Shown here: positions 32,477 through 40,279 of the stretch, one piece after another
Numbering within the stretch: the first letter of the stretch is position 1
How the letters are laid out: every line of letters starts with the position of its first letter
Assembly: GCF_040276065.1 (NCBI RefSeq)
Contig: NZ_JBELOI010000001.1
Coordinates: forward strand, 248,001 to 312,000
Source of the DNA: Castellaniella sp040276065
GTDB lineage: Bacteria > Pseudomonadota > Gammaproteobacteria > Burkholderiales > Burkholderiaceae_B
Direction: 5' to 3'
DNA: 64,000 nt
The notes under the pieces: generated by a model
Told to the model about the DNA's origin: nothing
What the model saw: the letters and a program-made list of their open reading frames with translations, nothing else
Databases searched by the model: none
Position numbers and translations under genes: made by a program

Positions 32477-33184
32477 TCAGTCCGCCAGGTAGAGGAACAG
32501 CGCGGGCTTGCGGGCCAGGTCGGGGGGTGGCGCCTTGCGCCATTGCGCGATGCTCAAGGTGCGGATCCATTCGTTCTCGGCAGTCAGCGAGCAGGCGACG
32601 CACAGGCGGGTGGACTCGCGCAGCGTGCGCAGCAGCGCCTCGAACATGGCTTCGTTCCGGTAGGGGGTCTCGATCAGGATCTGAGTCTGCTGCTGTTTGT
32701 GCGAAGCGGATTCCCAGGCCCGCAACTGGGCGTCGCGCTCGCCCGGCTTGACCGGCGCATAGCCGTGAAAGGCGAAACGCTGGCCTTGCAGGCCGCTGGC
32801 CATCAGGCCCAGCATGATCGATGAGGGGCCGGTCCAGGGCAGGACGCGCAGGCCCATCCGGTGCGCCTGGGCGACGACGGCAGCGCCCGGGTCGGCGACC
32901 GCGGGGCAGCCGGCCTCCGAGACCAGGCCGATGTCCTGCCCGGCGGGGATGGCCTGCAGCCAGGCCCGGATCTCGTCGTCACGCGTGTCGGGCCTGAGGG
33001 TGTGGATCACGATGTCTTGCAAGGGCGCGTGCGTGCCGATGGTCTTGAGGAAGGCGCGGGCGGTCTTGGCGTTTTCCGCGATGTAGATCCGCAGGCTGGC
33101 CGCCGCTTCGCGGGCGGCCGCCGGCAGCCAGGCGTCCAGGGGCGCCGGGCTCAGGCCAACGGGGATCAGGTGCAGCACGGTCAT
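32477..33184 (-). CDS. SAM-dependent methyltransferase, RsmI-like (tetrapyrrole methylase fold)
   Basis: A 235-residue protein with the tetrapyrrole-methylase/RsmI fold: HLIPVGLSPAPLDAWLP at the start, AENAKTARAFLKTIG, DIGLVSEAGCPAVADPGAAVVAQAH (the SAM-site GxP/ADPG block), LPWTGPSSIMLGLMASGL, and ETPYRNEAMFEALL. Canonical RsmI (16S rRNA C1402 2'-O-methylation) is about 280 residues and keeps an extra C-terminal part; this shorter form is a paralogue group whose target I cannot name. It convergently faces msrQ with a 4-bp gap and overlaps maf by four bases. Confidence 0.85.
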   Translation of the reverse strand: MTVLHLIPVGLSPAPLDAWLPAAAREAAASLRIYIAENAKTARAFLKTIGTHAPLQDIVIHTLRPDTRDDEIRAWLQAIPAGQDIGLVSEAGCPAVADPGAAVVAQAHRMGLRVLPWTGPSSIMLGLMASGLQGQRFAFHGYAPVKPGERDAQLRAWESASHKQQQTQILIETPYRNEAMFEALLRTLRESTRLCVACSLTAENEWIRTLSIAQWRKAPPPDLARKPALFLYLAD

Positions 33185-33774
33185 GGTGGCGTCAGAGTCG
33201 GGGGTTGCAGGGGGTCGAGGCCCAGGCGGCGCAGCAGGCGTGCGAGCGCGATCAGGGGCAGGCCGATGATCGCCGTGGGGTCGTCGCTGCGCATTCGGGC
33301 CATCAGCGCGATGCCCAGACCCTCGGCCTTGGCGCTGCCGGCGGTGTCGTAGGGGCGCTCGGTGCGCAGGTAGTGTTCGATCTGGGCCTCATCGAGCGTG
33401 AGGAATTCGCAGTCGGTGGGGACATCCTCGACGTGAACGGTGGTGCCGTCGGTGACGCACAGCGCGCTGTGAAAAGCCACGCTGCGGCCGCTGAAGCGGC
33501 GCAACTGCGCGCGTGCGCCGGCGTGGCTGCCCGGTTTGCCCACCGGGCGCCCCTCGAAGACCGCGACCTGGTCGGAGCCGATCACGATGGCGTCGGGATG
33601 CGCCGCCGCGACCCTCAGCGCCTTGGCCCGGGCAAGCCGCAAGGCGAGCGCGACGGGGTCCTCGCCGGGGGTGGGCGTTTCATCCACGTCGGGAGGGCAG
33701 ACCTCGAAAGGCAGCCCCAGACGCAGGAGCATCTGACGGCGGTAAGGGGAACTGGATGCAAGAATCAGGCGCAT
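33181..33774 (-). CDS. maf: Maf-like nucleoside triphosphate pyrophosphatase (YceF type)
   Basis: House-cleaning pyrophosphatase of 197 residues. It starts MRLILASSSPYRRQMLLRLG, the phosphate-binding SSS/R motif of the family, and has the catalytic block IVIGSDQVAVFEGRPVGKPG and SGRSVAFHSAL. Position next to yceD-rpmF-plsX matches the YceF subfamily, which prefers 7-methyl-GTP. Start at 33774; longer in-frame upstream sequence would run into the divergent yceD promoter. Confidence 0.94.
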   Translation of the reverse strand: MRLILASSSPYRRQMLLRLGLPFEVCPPDVDETPTPGEDPVALALRLARAKALRVAAAHPDAIVIGSDQVAVFEGRPVGKPGSHAGARAQLRRFSGRSVAFHSALCVTDGTTVHVEDVPTDCEFLTLDEAQIEHYLRTERPYDTAGSAKAEGLGIALMARMRSDDPTAIIGLPLIALARLLRRLGLDPLQPPTLTPP

Positions 33775-33851
33775 ACGGGGCCGGAGATGTTCATTCCAGG
33801 CGACAGTGTAGCGCGCGCCGCGCCGCTGCGAGCGCGTTTTGGCGGTTGAAA

Positions 33852-33881
33852 TTGACCGTATTTCTTGCAGTAAGGTATGAT
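33852..33881 (+). promoter_or_regulatory. Promoter of the yceD-rpmF-plsX-fab operon
   Basis: TTGACC at 33852-33857, an 18-bp spacer and TATGAT at 33876-33881, about 27 bp before the yceD ATG at 33908. It is the best sigma-70-type match in the maf/yceD divergent region. Confidence 0.7.
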
Positions 33882-33907
33882 CTAGAGTTTTTCCGAATAC
33901 CGAATCC

Positions 33908-34426
33908 ATGGATTTCTCGAATTCTTGGCTCGTCGATGCGCTGGAATTTGCGCACACGGGGCGGGTTTTGCATGACGAGACGCCTCTTGCCCGGTTTTCG
34001 CGTCTATGCGAGGGGTTGCCCGCGCCGCAGGACGGCACGATCGCCTGGCGTCTGGCCGGCCGTGCGGACAGCCAGGGCAACGCCTGGCTGGATGTGCGGG
34101 CCCGGGGCGAGGTGCGCGTGACGTGCCAGCGATGCCTCGAGGTTTTCGGCTTGCCGGTCGAGGTCGACAACAGCCTGCGGCTGCTGCGCACCCAGGCGCA
34201 ACTCGAGGCGATGGATGCGCTCGAGGCGAGCGGGCAAGGCGGCGAAGAATACCTGGTCGCCGAGGGGCGCCTGGATGCGCTGGACTTGGTCGAGGACGAA
34301 CTCATCCTCGCCGTGCCCTATGCGCCCAGGCATGAGGTCTGCCCCGACGGGCCGGCCGGCGGGCGGGATGCGGATCACGCGCGCCCGTCGCCCTTCGCGG
34401 CGCTGGAGCGCCTCAAGCGGCACTGA
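33908..34426 (+). CDS. yceD: YceD (DUF177) family protein, 23S rRNA accumulation
   Basis: A 172-residue DUF177 protein, linked in E. coli to 23S rRNA accumulation and always found next to rpmF. It has the conserved RVTCQRCLEVFGLPVEV motif with a CxxC, the acidic ALDLVEDELILAVPYAPRHEVCP stretch and a basic C-terminus. First gene of the lipid-synthesis transcript and 58 bp upstream of rpmF. Cys pairs suggest metal binding, unproven. Confidence 0.93.
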   Translation: MDFSNSWLVDALEFAHTGRVLHDETPLARFSRLCEGLPAPQDGTIAWRLAGRADSQGNAWLDVRARGEVRVTCQRCLEVFGLPVEVDNSLRLLRTQAQLEAMDALEASGQGGEEYLVAEGRLDALDLVEDELILAVPYAPRHEVCPDGPAGGRDADHARPSPFAALERLKRH

Positions 34427-34484
34427 AATTTATTCAACACCTGGGCTTTCGCTTACAATGAGCGGCCCGATTACAGGAGTCATC

Positions 34485-34667
34485 ATGGCTGTCCAGCAAA
34501 ACAAAAAGAGCCCGTCCAAGCGCGGCATGCACCGCGCGCACGATTTCCTGGCCGCTCCGGCCACGGCGATCGAGCCCACGACCGGCGAGTTGCATCTGCG
34601 CCACCACATCAGCCCCAACGGCGTCTACCGCGGCCGCAAGGTCCTCAAGACCAAGAACGACGAGTAA
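34485..34667 (+). CDS. rpmF: 50S ribosomal protein L32
   Basis: 60-residue ribosomal protein, MAVQQNKKSPSKRGMHRAHD, with the family HHISPNGVYRGRKV tail. It lacks the zinc-binding cysteines present in some L32 paralogues. A GGAG lies 5 bp before the ATG. A TACAAT at 34454-34459 could be a second -10 element allowing extra rpmF transcription. Confidence 0.97.
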   Translation: MAVQQNKKSPSKRGMHRAHDFLAAPATAIEPTTGELHLRHHISPNGVYRGRKVLKTKNDE

Positions 34668-34689
34668 TCGCCCCCGGATCACGTATCCG

Positions 34690-35748
34690 ATGCCTAACAG
34701 CAGGGTTCGTATCGCCATCGATTGCATGGGGGGCGACCATGGTCTGCCGGTCACGGTGCCGGCGGCCATCGCGTTTGCGCGGGCGTGTCCCGATGCGCAC
34801 TGCCTGCTGGTGGGCGACGAGTCGCAGGTCCGCCAGGCCTTGCAAAAGGACGCGGCGCCCGCCGGCTCGTTCGAGATCCTCCACGCCTCCGAGGTCGTCA
34901 CCATGCACGATTCGGTCGAGGTCGCGCTGCGCCGCAAGAAGGACTCCTCGATGCGCGTCGCGGTCCAGGCGGTCAAGGACGGGCGTGCCGATGCGGCGGT
35001 GTCCGCCGGCAATACGGGGGCCTGGATGGCGATCTCGCGCTACGTGCTCAAGACGCTCGACGGCATCGACCGACCAGCGATCGCCACCGCCATTCCCAAC
35101 CAGGCGGGACGGGCGACCACGGTCCTGGACCTCGGGGCCAACGTGGATTGCACGGCCGAGCACCTCCTCCAATTCGGCTTGATGGGCTCGGCCCTGGCGT
35201 CCAGCGTCGATCGGCTGGAACAGCCCCGCGTGGGGCTGCTCAACATCGGCGAAGAAGTCATCAAGGGCAATGATGTGGTCAAGCGCGCCGCCGAGCTGTT
35301 GCGCGCCAGCGGCCTGAACTTCCACGGCAACGTCGAGGGCGATGATATTTTCAAGGGCACGGTCGACGTGGTCGTCTGCGACGGCTTTGTCGGCAATGTG
35401 GTGCTCAAGTCCGTCGAGGGCCTGGCCCGGATGATCAGCGTCATGATGCGCGAGGAATTCCGCCGCACGCCGCTGACCATGGCCGCCGGCCTGGTGGCCA
35501 GCCCTGTGCTCAACCGCTTCCGCTCGCGGGTCGACAATCGTCGCTACAATGGGGCCGCCCTGTTGGGGCTGCGCGGCATCGTGATCAAGAGCCACGGCTC
35601 GGCCGACGCCTACGCCTTCGGGCAGGCCTTGCAGCGGGCTCGCGAGGCGGTGCACAACGGTCTGCTCGACGGCACGATCCAGGGCCTGGCGGCCTTGCGC
35701 CATACGCTCTCGGACACGGCCGCCGATTCCGCGCCCGCCGCCCCCTAG
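34690..35748 (+). CDS. plsX: Phosphate acyltransferase PlsX
   Basis: Converts acyl-ACP to acyl-phosphate for phospholipid synthesis. The 352-residue protein begins with IAIDCMGGDHG, then VALRRKKDSSMRVAVQAVKDG, AAVSAGNTGAWMA, VLDLGANVDC, LLNIGEEVIKGNDV, and DVVVCDGFVGNVVLKSVEG, all PlsX hallmarks. Located between rpmF (22 bp upstream) and fabH (19 bp downstream) in the standard order. Confidence 0.97.
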   Translation: MPNSRVRIAIDCMGGDHGLPVTVPAAIAFARACPDAHCLLVGDESQVRQALQKDAAPAGSFEILHASEVVTMHDSVEVALRRKKDSSMRVAVQAVKDGRADAAVSAGNTGAWMAISRYVLKTLDGIDRPAIATAIPNQAGRATTVLDLGANVDCTAEHLLQFGLMGSALASSVDRLEQPRVGLLNIGEEVIKGNDVVKRAAELLRASGLNFHGNVEGDDIFKGTVDVVVCDGFVGNVVLKSVEGLARMISVMMREEFRRTPLTMAAGLVASPVLNRFRSRVDNRRYNGAALLGLRGIVIKSHGSADAYAFGQALQRAREAVHNGLLDGTIQGLAALRHTLSDTAADSAPAAP

Positions 35749-35767
35749 TTTTCTTTCCGGAAGAACG

Positions 35768-36742
35768 ATGCCTTACGCCAGGATCATAGGAACGGGCGGC
35801 TATCTGCCCCCTCGGATCGTCACCAACGACGACTTGGCCGCCGAGCTGGCGACGCGTGGGGTCGAGACCTCCGATGCCTGGATCGTCGAACGCACCGGCA
35901 TCCGACAGCGCCACATCGTCGACCCGGGGGTCAAGACCAGCGCGCTGGCGACTTACGCGGCGCAGGCCGCTCTGGACGCCGCCGGCGTTGCGGCCGGCGA
36001 CATCGATCTGATCATCGTCGCCACCTCCACGCCCGATTTCATTTTTCCCAGCACGGCGTGCCTCGTGCAGGCCAATCTCGGTGCCGCGGGCGGCGCCGCC
36101 TTCGACGTCCAGGCCGTCTGCAGCGGCTTTGTCTATGCCCTGGCCACCGCCGATGCCTTCATCCAGGCCGGTCGCGCGCGTCACGCGCTGGTGATCGGTG
36201 CCGAGGTGTTCTCGGGCATCCTCGACTGGAGCGACCGGCGCACCTGCGTGCTGTTTGGCGACGGCGCCGGTGCGGTGGTGCTCCGCGCCAGCGACGAGCC
36301 CGGCATCCTGGGGGCCACGCTCAACGCCGACGGCAGCCAGATGCACATCCTGTGCGCGGCGGGCAATATCGATCGGGGCCAGGTGACGGGCGACCCCTTT
36401 TTGCGGATGGATGGCCAGGCGGTGTTCAAGCTCGCGGTGAATTCTCTGTCGCGCTCGGCGCGCGAGGTCTGCGAACAGGCCGGCGTGGCGCTCGAGCAGG
36501 TCGACTGGCTGGTCCCCCACCAGGCCAACGTGCGCATCATCAACTTCATCAGCCGCAAGCTCCACGTCCCTGACGAAAAGGTCGTGATCACGGTGGGCGA
36601 GCATGCCAATACCTCGGCCGCCAGCGTACCGCTGGCGCTGGACGCGGCCTGTCGCGACGGCCGCATCCGTCCCGGGCATCTCGTATTGCTGCAAGGCGTC
36701 GGCGGCGGCTTCACCTGGGGCTCGGTCCTCGCCAAAATGTAG
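35768..36742 (+). CDS. fabH: Beta-ketoacyl-ACP synthase III
   Basis: Starts fatty acid elongation by condensing acetyl-CoA with malonyl-ACP. The 324 residues include the catalytic Cys118 in DVQAVCSGF, the His in VPHQANVRII, and the Asn in GEHANTSAAS. GVGGGFTWGSVL closes the protein, as in family members. Eight bp separate it from fabD. Confidence 0.98.
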   Translation: MPYARIIGTGGYLPPRIVTNDDLAAELATRGVETSDAWIVERTGIRQRHIVDPGVKTSALATYAAQAALDAAGVAAGDIDLIIVATSTPDFIFPSTACLVQANLGAAGGAAFDVQAVCSGFVYALATADAFIQAGRARHALVIGAEVFSGILDWSDRRTCVLFGDGAGAVVLRASDEPGILGATLNADGSQMHILCAAGNIDRGQVTGDPFLRMDGQAVFKLAVNSLSRSAREVCEQAGVALEQVDWLVPHQANVRIINFISRKLHVPDEKVVITVGEHANTSAASVPLALDAACRDGRIRPGHLVLLQGVGGGFTWGSVLAKM

Positions 36743-36750
36743 GGGTCCCT

Positions 36751-37683
36751 ATGAAGATAGCCTTTGTCTTTCCCGGCCAGGGTTCGCAGACAGTCGGCAT
36801 GCTCGATGCCTGGGTCGACGATGCGGTCGTCCAGGCGGCCGTGCGCGAGGGCGACGCCGCCCTGGGCCAGGATCTCTCCGGGCTGATCGCCCGGGGACCT
36901 GCCGAGGATCTCAACCTCACCACCAACACCCAGCCCGCGATGCTGCTGTCGGCGGTCGCCATGTATCGGGCCTGGATCGCGGCCGGTGGGCGCGCGCCTG
37001 ACCTGGTCGCCGGCCACAGCCTGGGCGAGTATTCCGCATTGACCGCCGTGGGCTCGATCAATCTCGCCGACGCCTTGCGCACCGTGCGGGTGCGCGCGCA
37101 GGCCATGCAGGCCGCAGTGCCGGTCGGCATGGGCGGCATGGCCGCGATCCTGGGCCTGGACGACGAGACGGTGCGTCGCGTTTGCGGCGAGGCGGCCGAT
37201 GGCGAGGTGGTCGAGGCGGTGAACTACAACGCACCGGCTCAGGTCGTGATCGCCGGACATGCGGGCGCGGTCGAGCGCGCCTGCGAGCGCGCCCGAGCCG
37301 CCGGGGCCAAGCGCGCGCTGTCGCTGCCGGTCTCGGCGCCGTTTCATTCCAGCCTGCTCGAGCCCGCGGCGGCGGTGCTGCGCGAGGCGTTGGCGGCGAT
37401 CGAGGTCCGCAGCCCGGCCATTCCCCTGATCAACAACGTCGATGTCGCCCGGCCGGGCGATCCCGGCGCGATCCGCGACGCTTTGGTGCGCCAGGCTTGG
37501 CACCCGGTGCGCTGGGTCGAGACCATCGAGGCGCTGGCCGCCGCCGAGGTCACTCACGTGGTCGAGTGCGGGCCCGGCAAGGTCCTGTCCGGCCTGGTCA
37601 AGCGCATCGACCGCAACCTGCAGGCTATGAACATCACCGATCCGGCATCGCTGCGGCAGACGCTGGACGCACTGGGAGGCTGA
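36751..37683 (+). CDS. fabD: Malonyl-CoA:ACP transacylase
   Basis: Loads malonyl groups on to acyl carrier protein. 310 residues with FVFPGQGSQ at the N-terminus, nucleophile Ser90 in GHSLGEYSAL, the oxyanion-hole glutamine of QPAMLLSAVA, and the catalytic His in VSAPFHSSLL. ECGPGKVLSGLVKRI is the conserved C-terminal block. One base separates its stop from the fabG ATG. Confidence 0.98.
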   Translation: MKIAFVFPGQGSQTVGMLDAWVDDAVVQAAVREGDAALGQDLSGLIARGPAEDLNLTTNTQPAMLLSAVAMYRAWIAAGGRAPDLVAGHSLGEYSALTAVGSINLADALRTVRVRAQAMQAAVPVGMGGMAAILGLDDETVRRVCGEAADGEVVEAVNYNAPAQVVIAGHAGAVERACERARAAGAKRALSLPVSAPFHSSLLEPAAAVLREALAAIEVRSPAIPLINNVDVARPGDPGAIRDALVRQAWHPVRWVETIEALAAAEVTHVVECGPGKVLSGLVKRIDRNLQAMNITDPASLRQTLDALGG

Positions 37684-37684
37684 C

Positions 37685-38425
37685 ATGTCAGACAAGCAAC
37701 TCAAAGGCAAAATCGCCCTCGTCACGGGCGCTTCGCGCGGGATCGGCCGCGCCATCGCTCAGGAACTGGCCACCGGCGGCGCCACAGTGGTCGGGACCGC
37801 CACCTCCGAGGCGGGCGCCCGGGCTATCGGCGAGGCTCTGGCGGCACATGGCGGGCGCGGTGTCGTCCTGAACGTCAATGACGCCGCGGCCTGTGACGCC
37901 CTGCTGGCAGAGCTCGCGGGCGAGGGCGCGCCGCACATCCTGGTCAACAATGCCGGGATCACGCGCGACGGCCTCATCATGCGGATGAAGGACGAGGACT
38001 GGGCGGCGGTCGTCGACACCAATCTGTCGGCGGTGTTCCGCTTGTCGCGCGGGGTGGCCAAGACCATGATGAAGGCCCGTTGGGGGCGGATCATCAACAT
38101 CACCTCGGTGGTGGGGTACAGCGGCAACGCCGGCCAGGCCAACTACGCGGCCGCCAAGGCTGGCGTGGCCGGGATGTCGCGCGCCCTGGCCATCGAGCTG
38201 GGCAGTCGCAATATCACGGTGAACTGCGTGGCGCCGGGCTTCATCGAGACCGACATGACCCGTGCCCTGAACGAAACGCAGACCGCCGCCATCCTCGGCC
38301 AGATTCCGCTGGGGCGCCTGGGCTCGGCAACCGAGATCGCCCATGCCGTCGCCTACCTGGCGGGGCCGCATGCCGCCTACGTAACAGGTACCACTCTGCA
38401 CGTCAATGGTGGTATGTACATGTAA
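37685..38425 (+). CDS. fabG: 3-oxoacyl-ACP reductase FabG
   Basis: NADPH-dependent short-chain dehydrogenase that reduces 3-oxoacyl-ACP. 246 residues: TGASRGIGRA for cofactor binding, NNAGITRDGLIMRMKDEDW, catalytic Ser141, Tyr154 and Lys158 (GQANYAAAKAG), and a C-terminal GTTLHVNGGMYM. A stable stem (38492-38523) follows the gene before acpP. Confidence 0.98.
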   Translation: MSDKQLKGKIALVTGASRGIGRAIAQELATGGATVVGTATSEAGARAIGEALAAHGGRGVVLNVNDAAACDALLAELAGEGAPHILVNNAGITRDGLIMRMKDEDWAAVVDTNLSAVFRLSRGVAKTMMKARWGRIINITSVVGYSGNAGQANYAAAKAGVAGMSRALAIELGSRNITVNCVAPGFIETDMTRALNETQTAAILGQIPLGRLGSATEIAHAVAYLAGPHAAYVTGTTLHVNGGMYM

Positions 38426-38491
38426 TGCATCAGGAACGGATGGCGCCGTCTAAGGTAAAATCCGTTCAAATCAACCGGCATGCCACGCATG

Positions 38492-38543
38492 GCGCGTCGA
38501 GATCCCGGGGGATGTCGACGCGCGTCCTGGATCTGCCTTTTTT
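38492..38543 (+). terminator. Hairpin after fabG (partial terminator candidate)
   Basis: GCGCGTCGA at 38492-38500 pairs with TCGACGCGC at 38515-38523, with an inner ATCC/GGAT extension in the loop. A T6 run lies at 38538-38543, 14 nt after the stem, so it is not a textbook terminator. It could reduce read-through into acpP, which has its own promoter. Confidence 0.5.
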
Positions 38544-38577
38544 ATCACCACCCGCTGCCCAGATTGTCTCATTTGGC

Positions 38578-38583
38578 TATAAT
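38578..38583 (+). promoter_or_regulatory. -10 element (TATAAT) of an acpP promoter
   Basis: A perfect TATAAT 30 bp before the acpP ATG. The best -35-like sequence nearby (TTGTCT, 38564-38569) is too close, so the promoter may be activator-dependent or use a weak -35. A separate acpP promoter is usual in bacteria because ACP is needed in large amounts. Confidence 0.55.
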
Positions 38584-38613
38584 TCGCGGGATTTTCCCTA
38601 CTTGGAGATATGC

Positions 38614-38853
38614 ATGGAAAGCATCGAACAGCGCGTCAAGAAGATCGTCGCTGAGCAACTCGGCGTCAACGAGGCCGAGATCAAGAACGAATCTTCCTTC
38701 CTTGACGACCTCGGTGCCGATTCGCTCGATATGGTCGAGCTCGTGATGGCCCTCGAAGACGAATTTGAAACCGAGATCCCGGACGAAGAGGCCGAGAAGA
38801 TCACGACGGTGCAGCAGGCTGTTGACTACATCACCTCGCATAGCAAGCAATAA
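38614..38853 (+). CDS. acpP: Acyl carrier protein
   Basis: Small acidic carrier of 79 residues. The 4'-phosphopantetheine attachment Ser37 is in LGADSLDMVELVMALEDEF, the universal ACP motif. GGAG lies 7 bp before the ATG. Sits between fabG and fabF as in most proteobacteria, with regulatory structures on both sides: a hairpin plus TATAAT upstream and a large nested inverted repeat downstream. Confidence 0.99.
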   Translation: MESIEQRVKKIVAEQLGVNEAEIKNESSFLDDLGADSLDMVELVMALEDEFETEIPDEEAEKITTVQQAVDYITSHSKQ

Positions 38854-38900
38854 TACTTTCTTTCATAGCGATGACGCGGCACGCCGCGCAAGAGCCTCAG

Positions 38901-38984
38901 GGCGGTTCCTAGCAGATGGTTGGCGGGCATGCCAATACCCTTGGCATGCCAGGCTTGCGCACCACCTGCTTGAAACCGCCTTTT
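38901..38984 (+). terminator. Nested 80-nt inverted repeat between acpP and fabF, ending in T4
   Basis: Four nested arm pairs share one centre: GGCGGTT (38901-38907)/AACCGCC (38974-38980); AGCAG (38911-38915)/CTGCT (38966-38970); TGGT (38917-38920)/ACCA (38961-38964); GGCATGCCAA (38926-38935)/TTGGCATGCC (38941-38950) with loop TACCC. That gives 26 base pairs, and TTTT follows at 38981-38984. Probably an attenuating terminator that keeps fabF below acpP; a processed structured RNA is an alternative. Confidence 0.65.
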
Positions 38985-39003
38985 CCAATTTCAGGAGCCG
39001 TAC

Positions 39004-40233
39004 GTGAAACGACGTGTCGTGATAACCGGATTGGGCATCGTCTCCCCCGTGGGTAACGATGTCGATACCGCCTGGGACAATATTGTCAATGGCCGGTCGG
39101 GTATCGACCGGGTGACACGCTTCGATGCTTCAGTGCTCAATAGCCAGATCGCCGGAGAGGTCCGGGGACTCGATCTCTCGGCCTATATTCCGCCCAAAGA
39201 AGCCAAGCAGATGGATACCTTCATCCATTATGGCGTGGTGGCCGGCCTGCAGGCTTGGCGCGACTCGGGCTTGGACATCGACACAGAGGACCCGACCCGC
39301 CTGGGCACCATCATCGGCTCGGGCATCGGCGGCCTGCCCCGGATCGAAGAGACCCAGATCGAGTACTTGCAGCGCGGGGCGCGGCGGATCTCGCCGTTCT
39401 TCGTCCCGGCGTCCCTCATCAACCTGATCTCGGGCCAGCTCTCGATCATGCTGAGCCTCAAAGGACCGAGCTATGCGGTGGTCTCGGCCTGCACCACGGG
39501 GCTGCACAGCATCGGCGATGCCGCGCGGCTGATCGAGTACGGCGATGCCGACGTGATGGTCGCCGGCGGCGCCGAGAGCTCTGTCTCGCCCTTGGGCATG
39601 GGCGGTTTTGCCGCCATGCGCGCGCTGTCCACCCGCAACGACGACCCCAAGACCGCCTCGCGCCCCTGGGATCGCGGCCGCGACGGCTTCGTTCTGGGCG
39701 AGGGCGCCGGGGTGGTGGTGCTCGAGGAATACGAGCATGCTCGCCGCCGGGGCGCGCGCATCTACTGCGAGTTCTCGGGATTCGGCATGAGCTCCGACGC
39801 CTATCACATCACCAGCCCCGATCAGGACGGCCCGCGCCGGGGCATTCTCAATGCCCTGCGCAACAGCGGGGTGAACGCCGACGAGATCAGCTACGTCAAT
39901 GCGCATGGCACCTCGACCCCGCTGGGCGACAAGAACGAGACGGACGCGCTCAAGCTCGCATTCGGCGATCATGCCTACAAGCTCGTGATCAATTCGACCA
40001 AGTCCATGACGGGCCACCTGCTGGGGGCGGCGGGCGGGATCGAGGCCGTGTTTACGGCGCTGGCGGTCTATCGCCAGGTGTCGCCGCCCACCATCAACCT
40101 GTTCGACCAGGATCCGGAGTGCGATCTGGATTTCTGCGCGAACCAGGCGCGCGAGATGACGATCGATGTGGCCCTGTCGAATTCCTTCGGCTTCGGGGGC
40201 ACCAACGGTTCGATGATCGTGCGCCGGATATAG
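39004..40233 (+). CDS. fabF: Beta-ketoacyl-ACP synthase II
   Basis: Elongating condensing enzyme, 409 residues. The catalytic Cys163 in VVSACTTGLHS has the same number as in E. coli FabF; the two histidines lie in NAHGTSTPLGD and SMTGHLLGAAGG. NSFGFGGTNGS closes the active site. The start is GTG (MKRRVVITGLG), with AGGAG 8 bp upstream. It has no adjacent promoter I can see and would depend on read-through of the structure at 38901-38984. Confidence 0.98.
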   Translation: MKRRVVITGLGIVSPVGNDVDTAWDNIVNGRSGIDRVTRFDASVLNSQIAGEVRGLDLSAYIPPKEAKQMDTFIHYGVVAGLQAWRDSGLDIDTEDPTRLGTIIGSGIGGLPRIEETQIEYLQRGARRISPFFVPASLINLISGQLSIMLSLKGPSYAVVSACTTGLHSIGDAARLIEYGDADVMVAGGAESSVSPLGMGGFAAMRALSTRNDDPKTASRPWDRGRDGFVLGEGAGVVVLEEYEHARRRGARIYCEFSGFGMSSDAYHITSPDQDGPRRGILNALRNSGVNADEISYVNAHGTSTPLGDKNETDALKLAFGDHAYKLVINSTKSMTGHLLGAAGGIEAVFTALAVYRQVSPPTINLFDQDPECDLDFCANQAREMTIDVALSNSFGFGGTNGSMIVRRI

Positions 40234-40243
40234 GTCCCGACAT

Positions 40244-40275
40244 GCGCGGCGCGCCGCGCGTGCCTCGAGGGGCAC
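40244..40275 (+). promoter_or_regulatory. Palindrome and Shine-Dalgarno-sequestering hairpin before rpoE
   Basis: GCGCGGCGCGCCGCGC at 40244-40259 is a perfect 16-bp palindrome. Directly after it GTGCC (40260-40264) pairs with GGCAC (40271-40275) around TCGAGG. The only Shine-Dalgarno, GAGGGG at 40267-40272, lies in this loop and 3' arm, 7 bp before the rpoE ATG. Translation of sigma-E may therefore depend on melting or on coupling with fabF. Confidence 0.5.
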
Positions 40276-40279
40276 AGCC

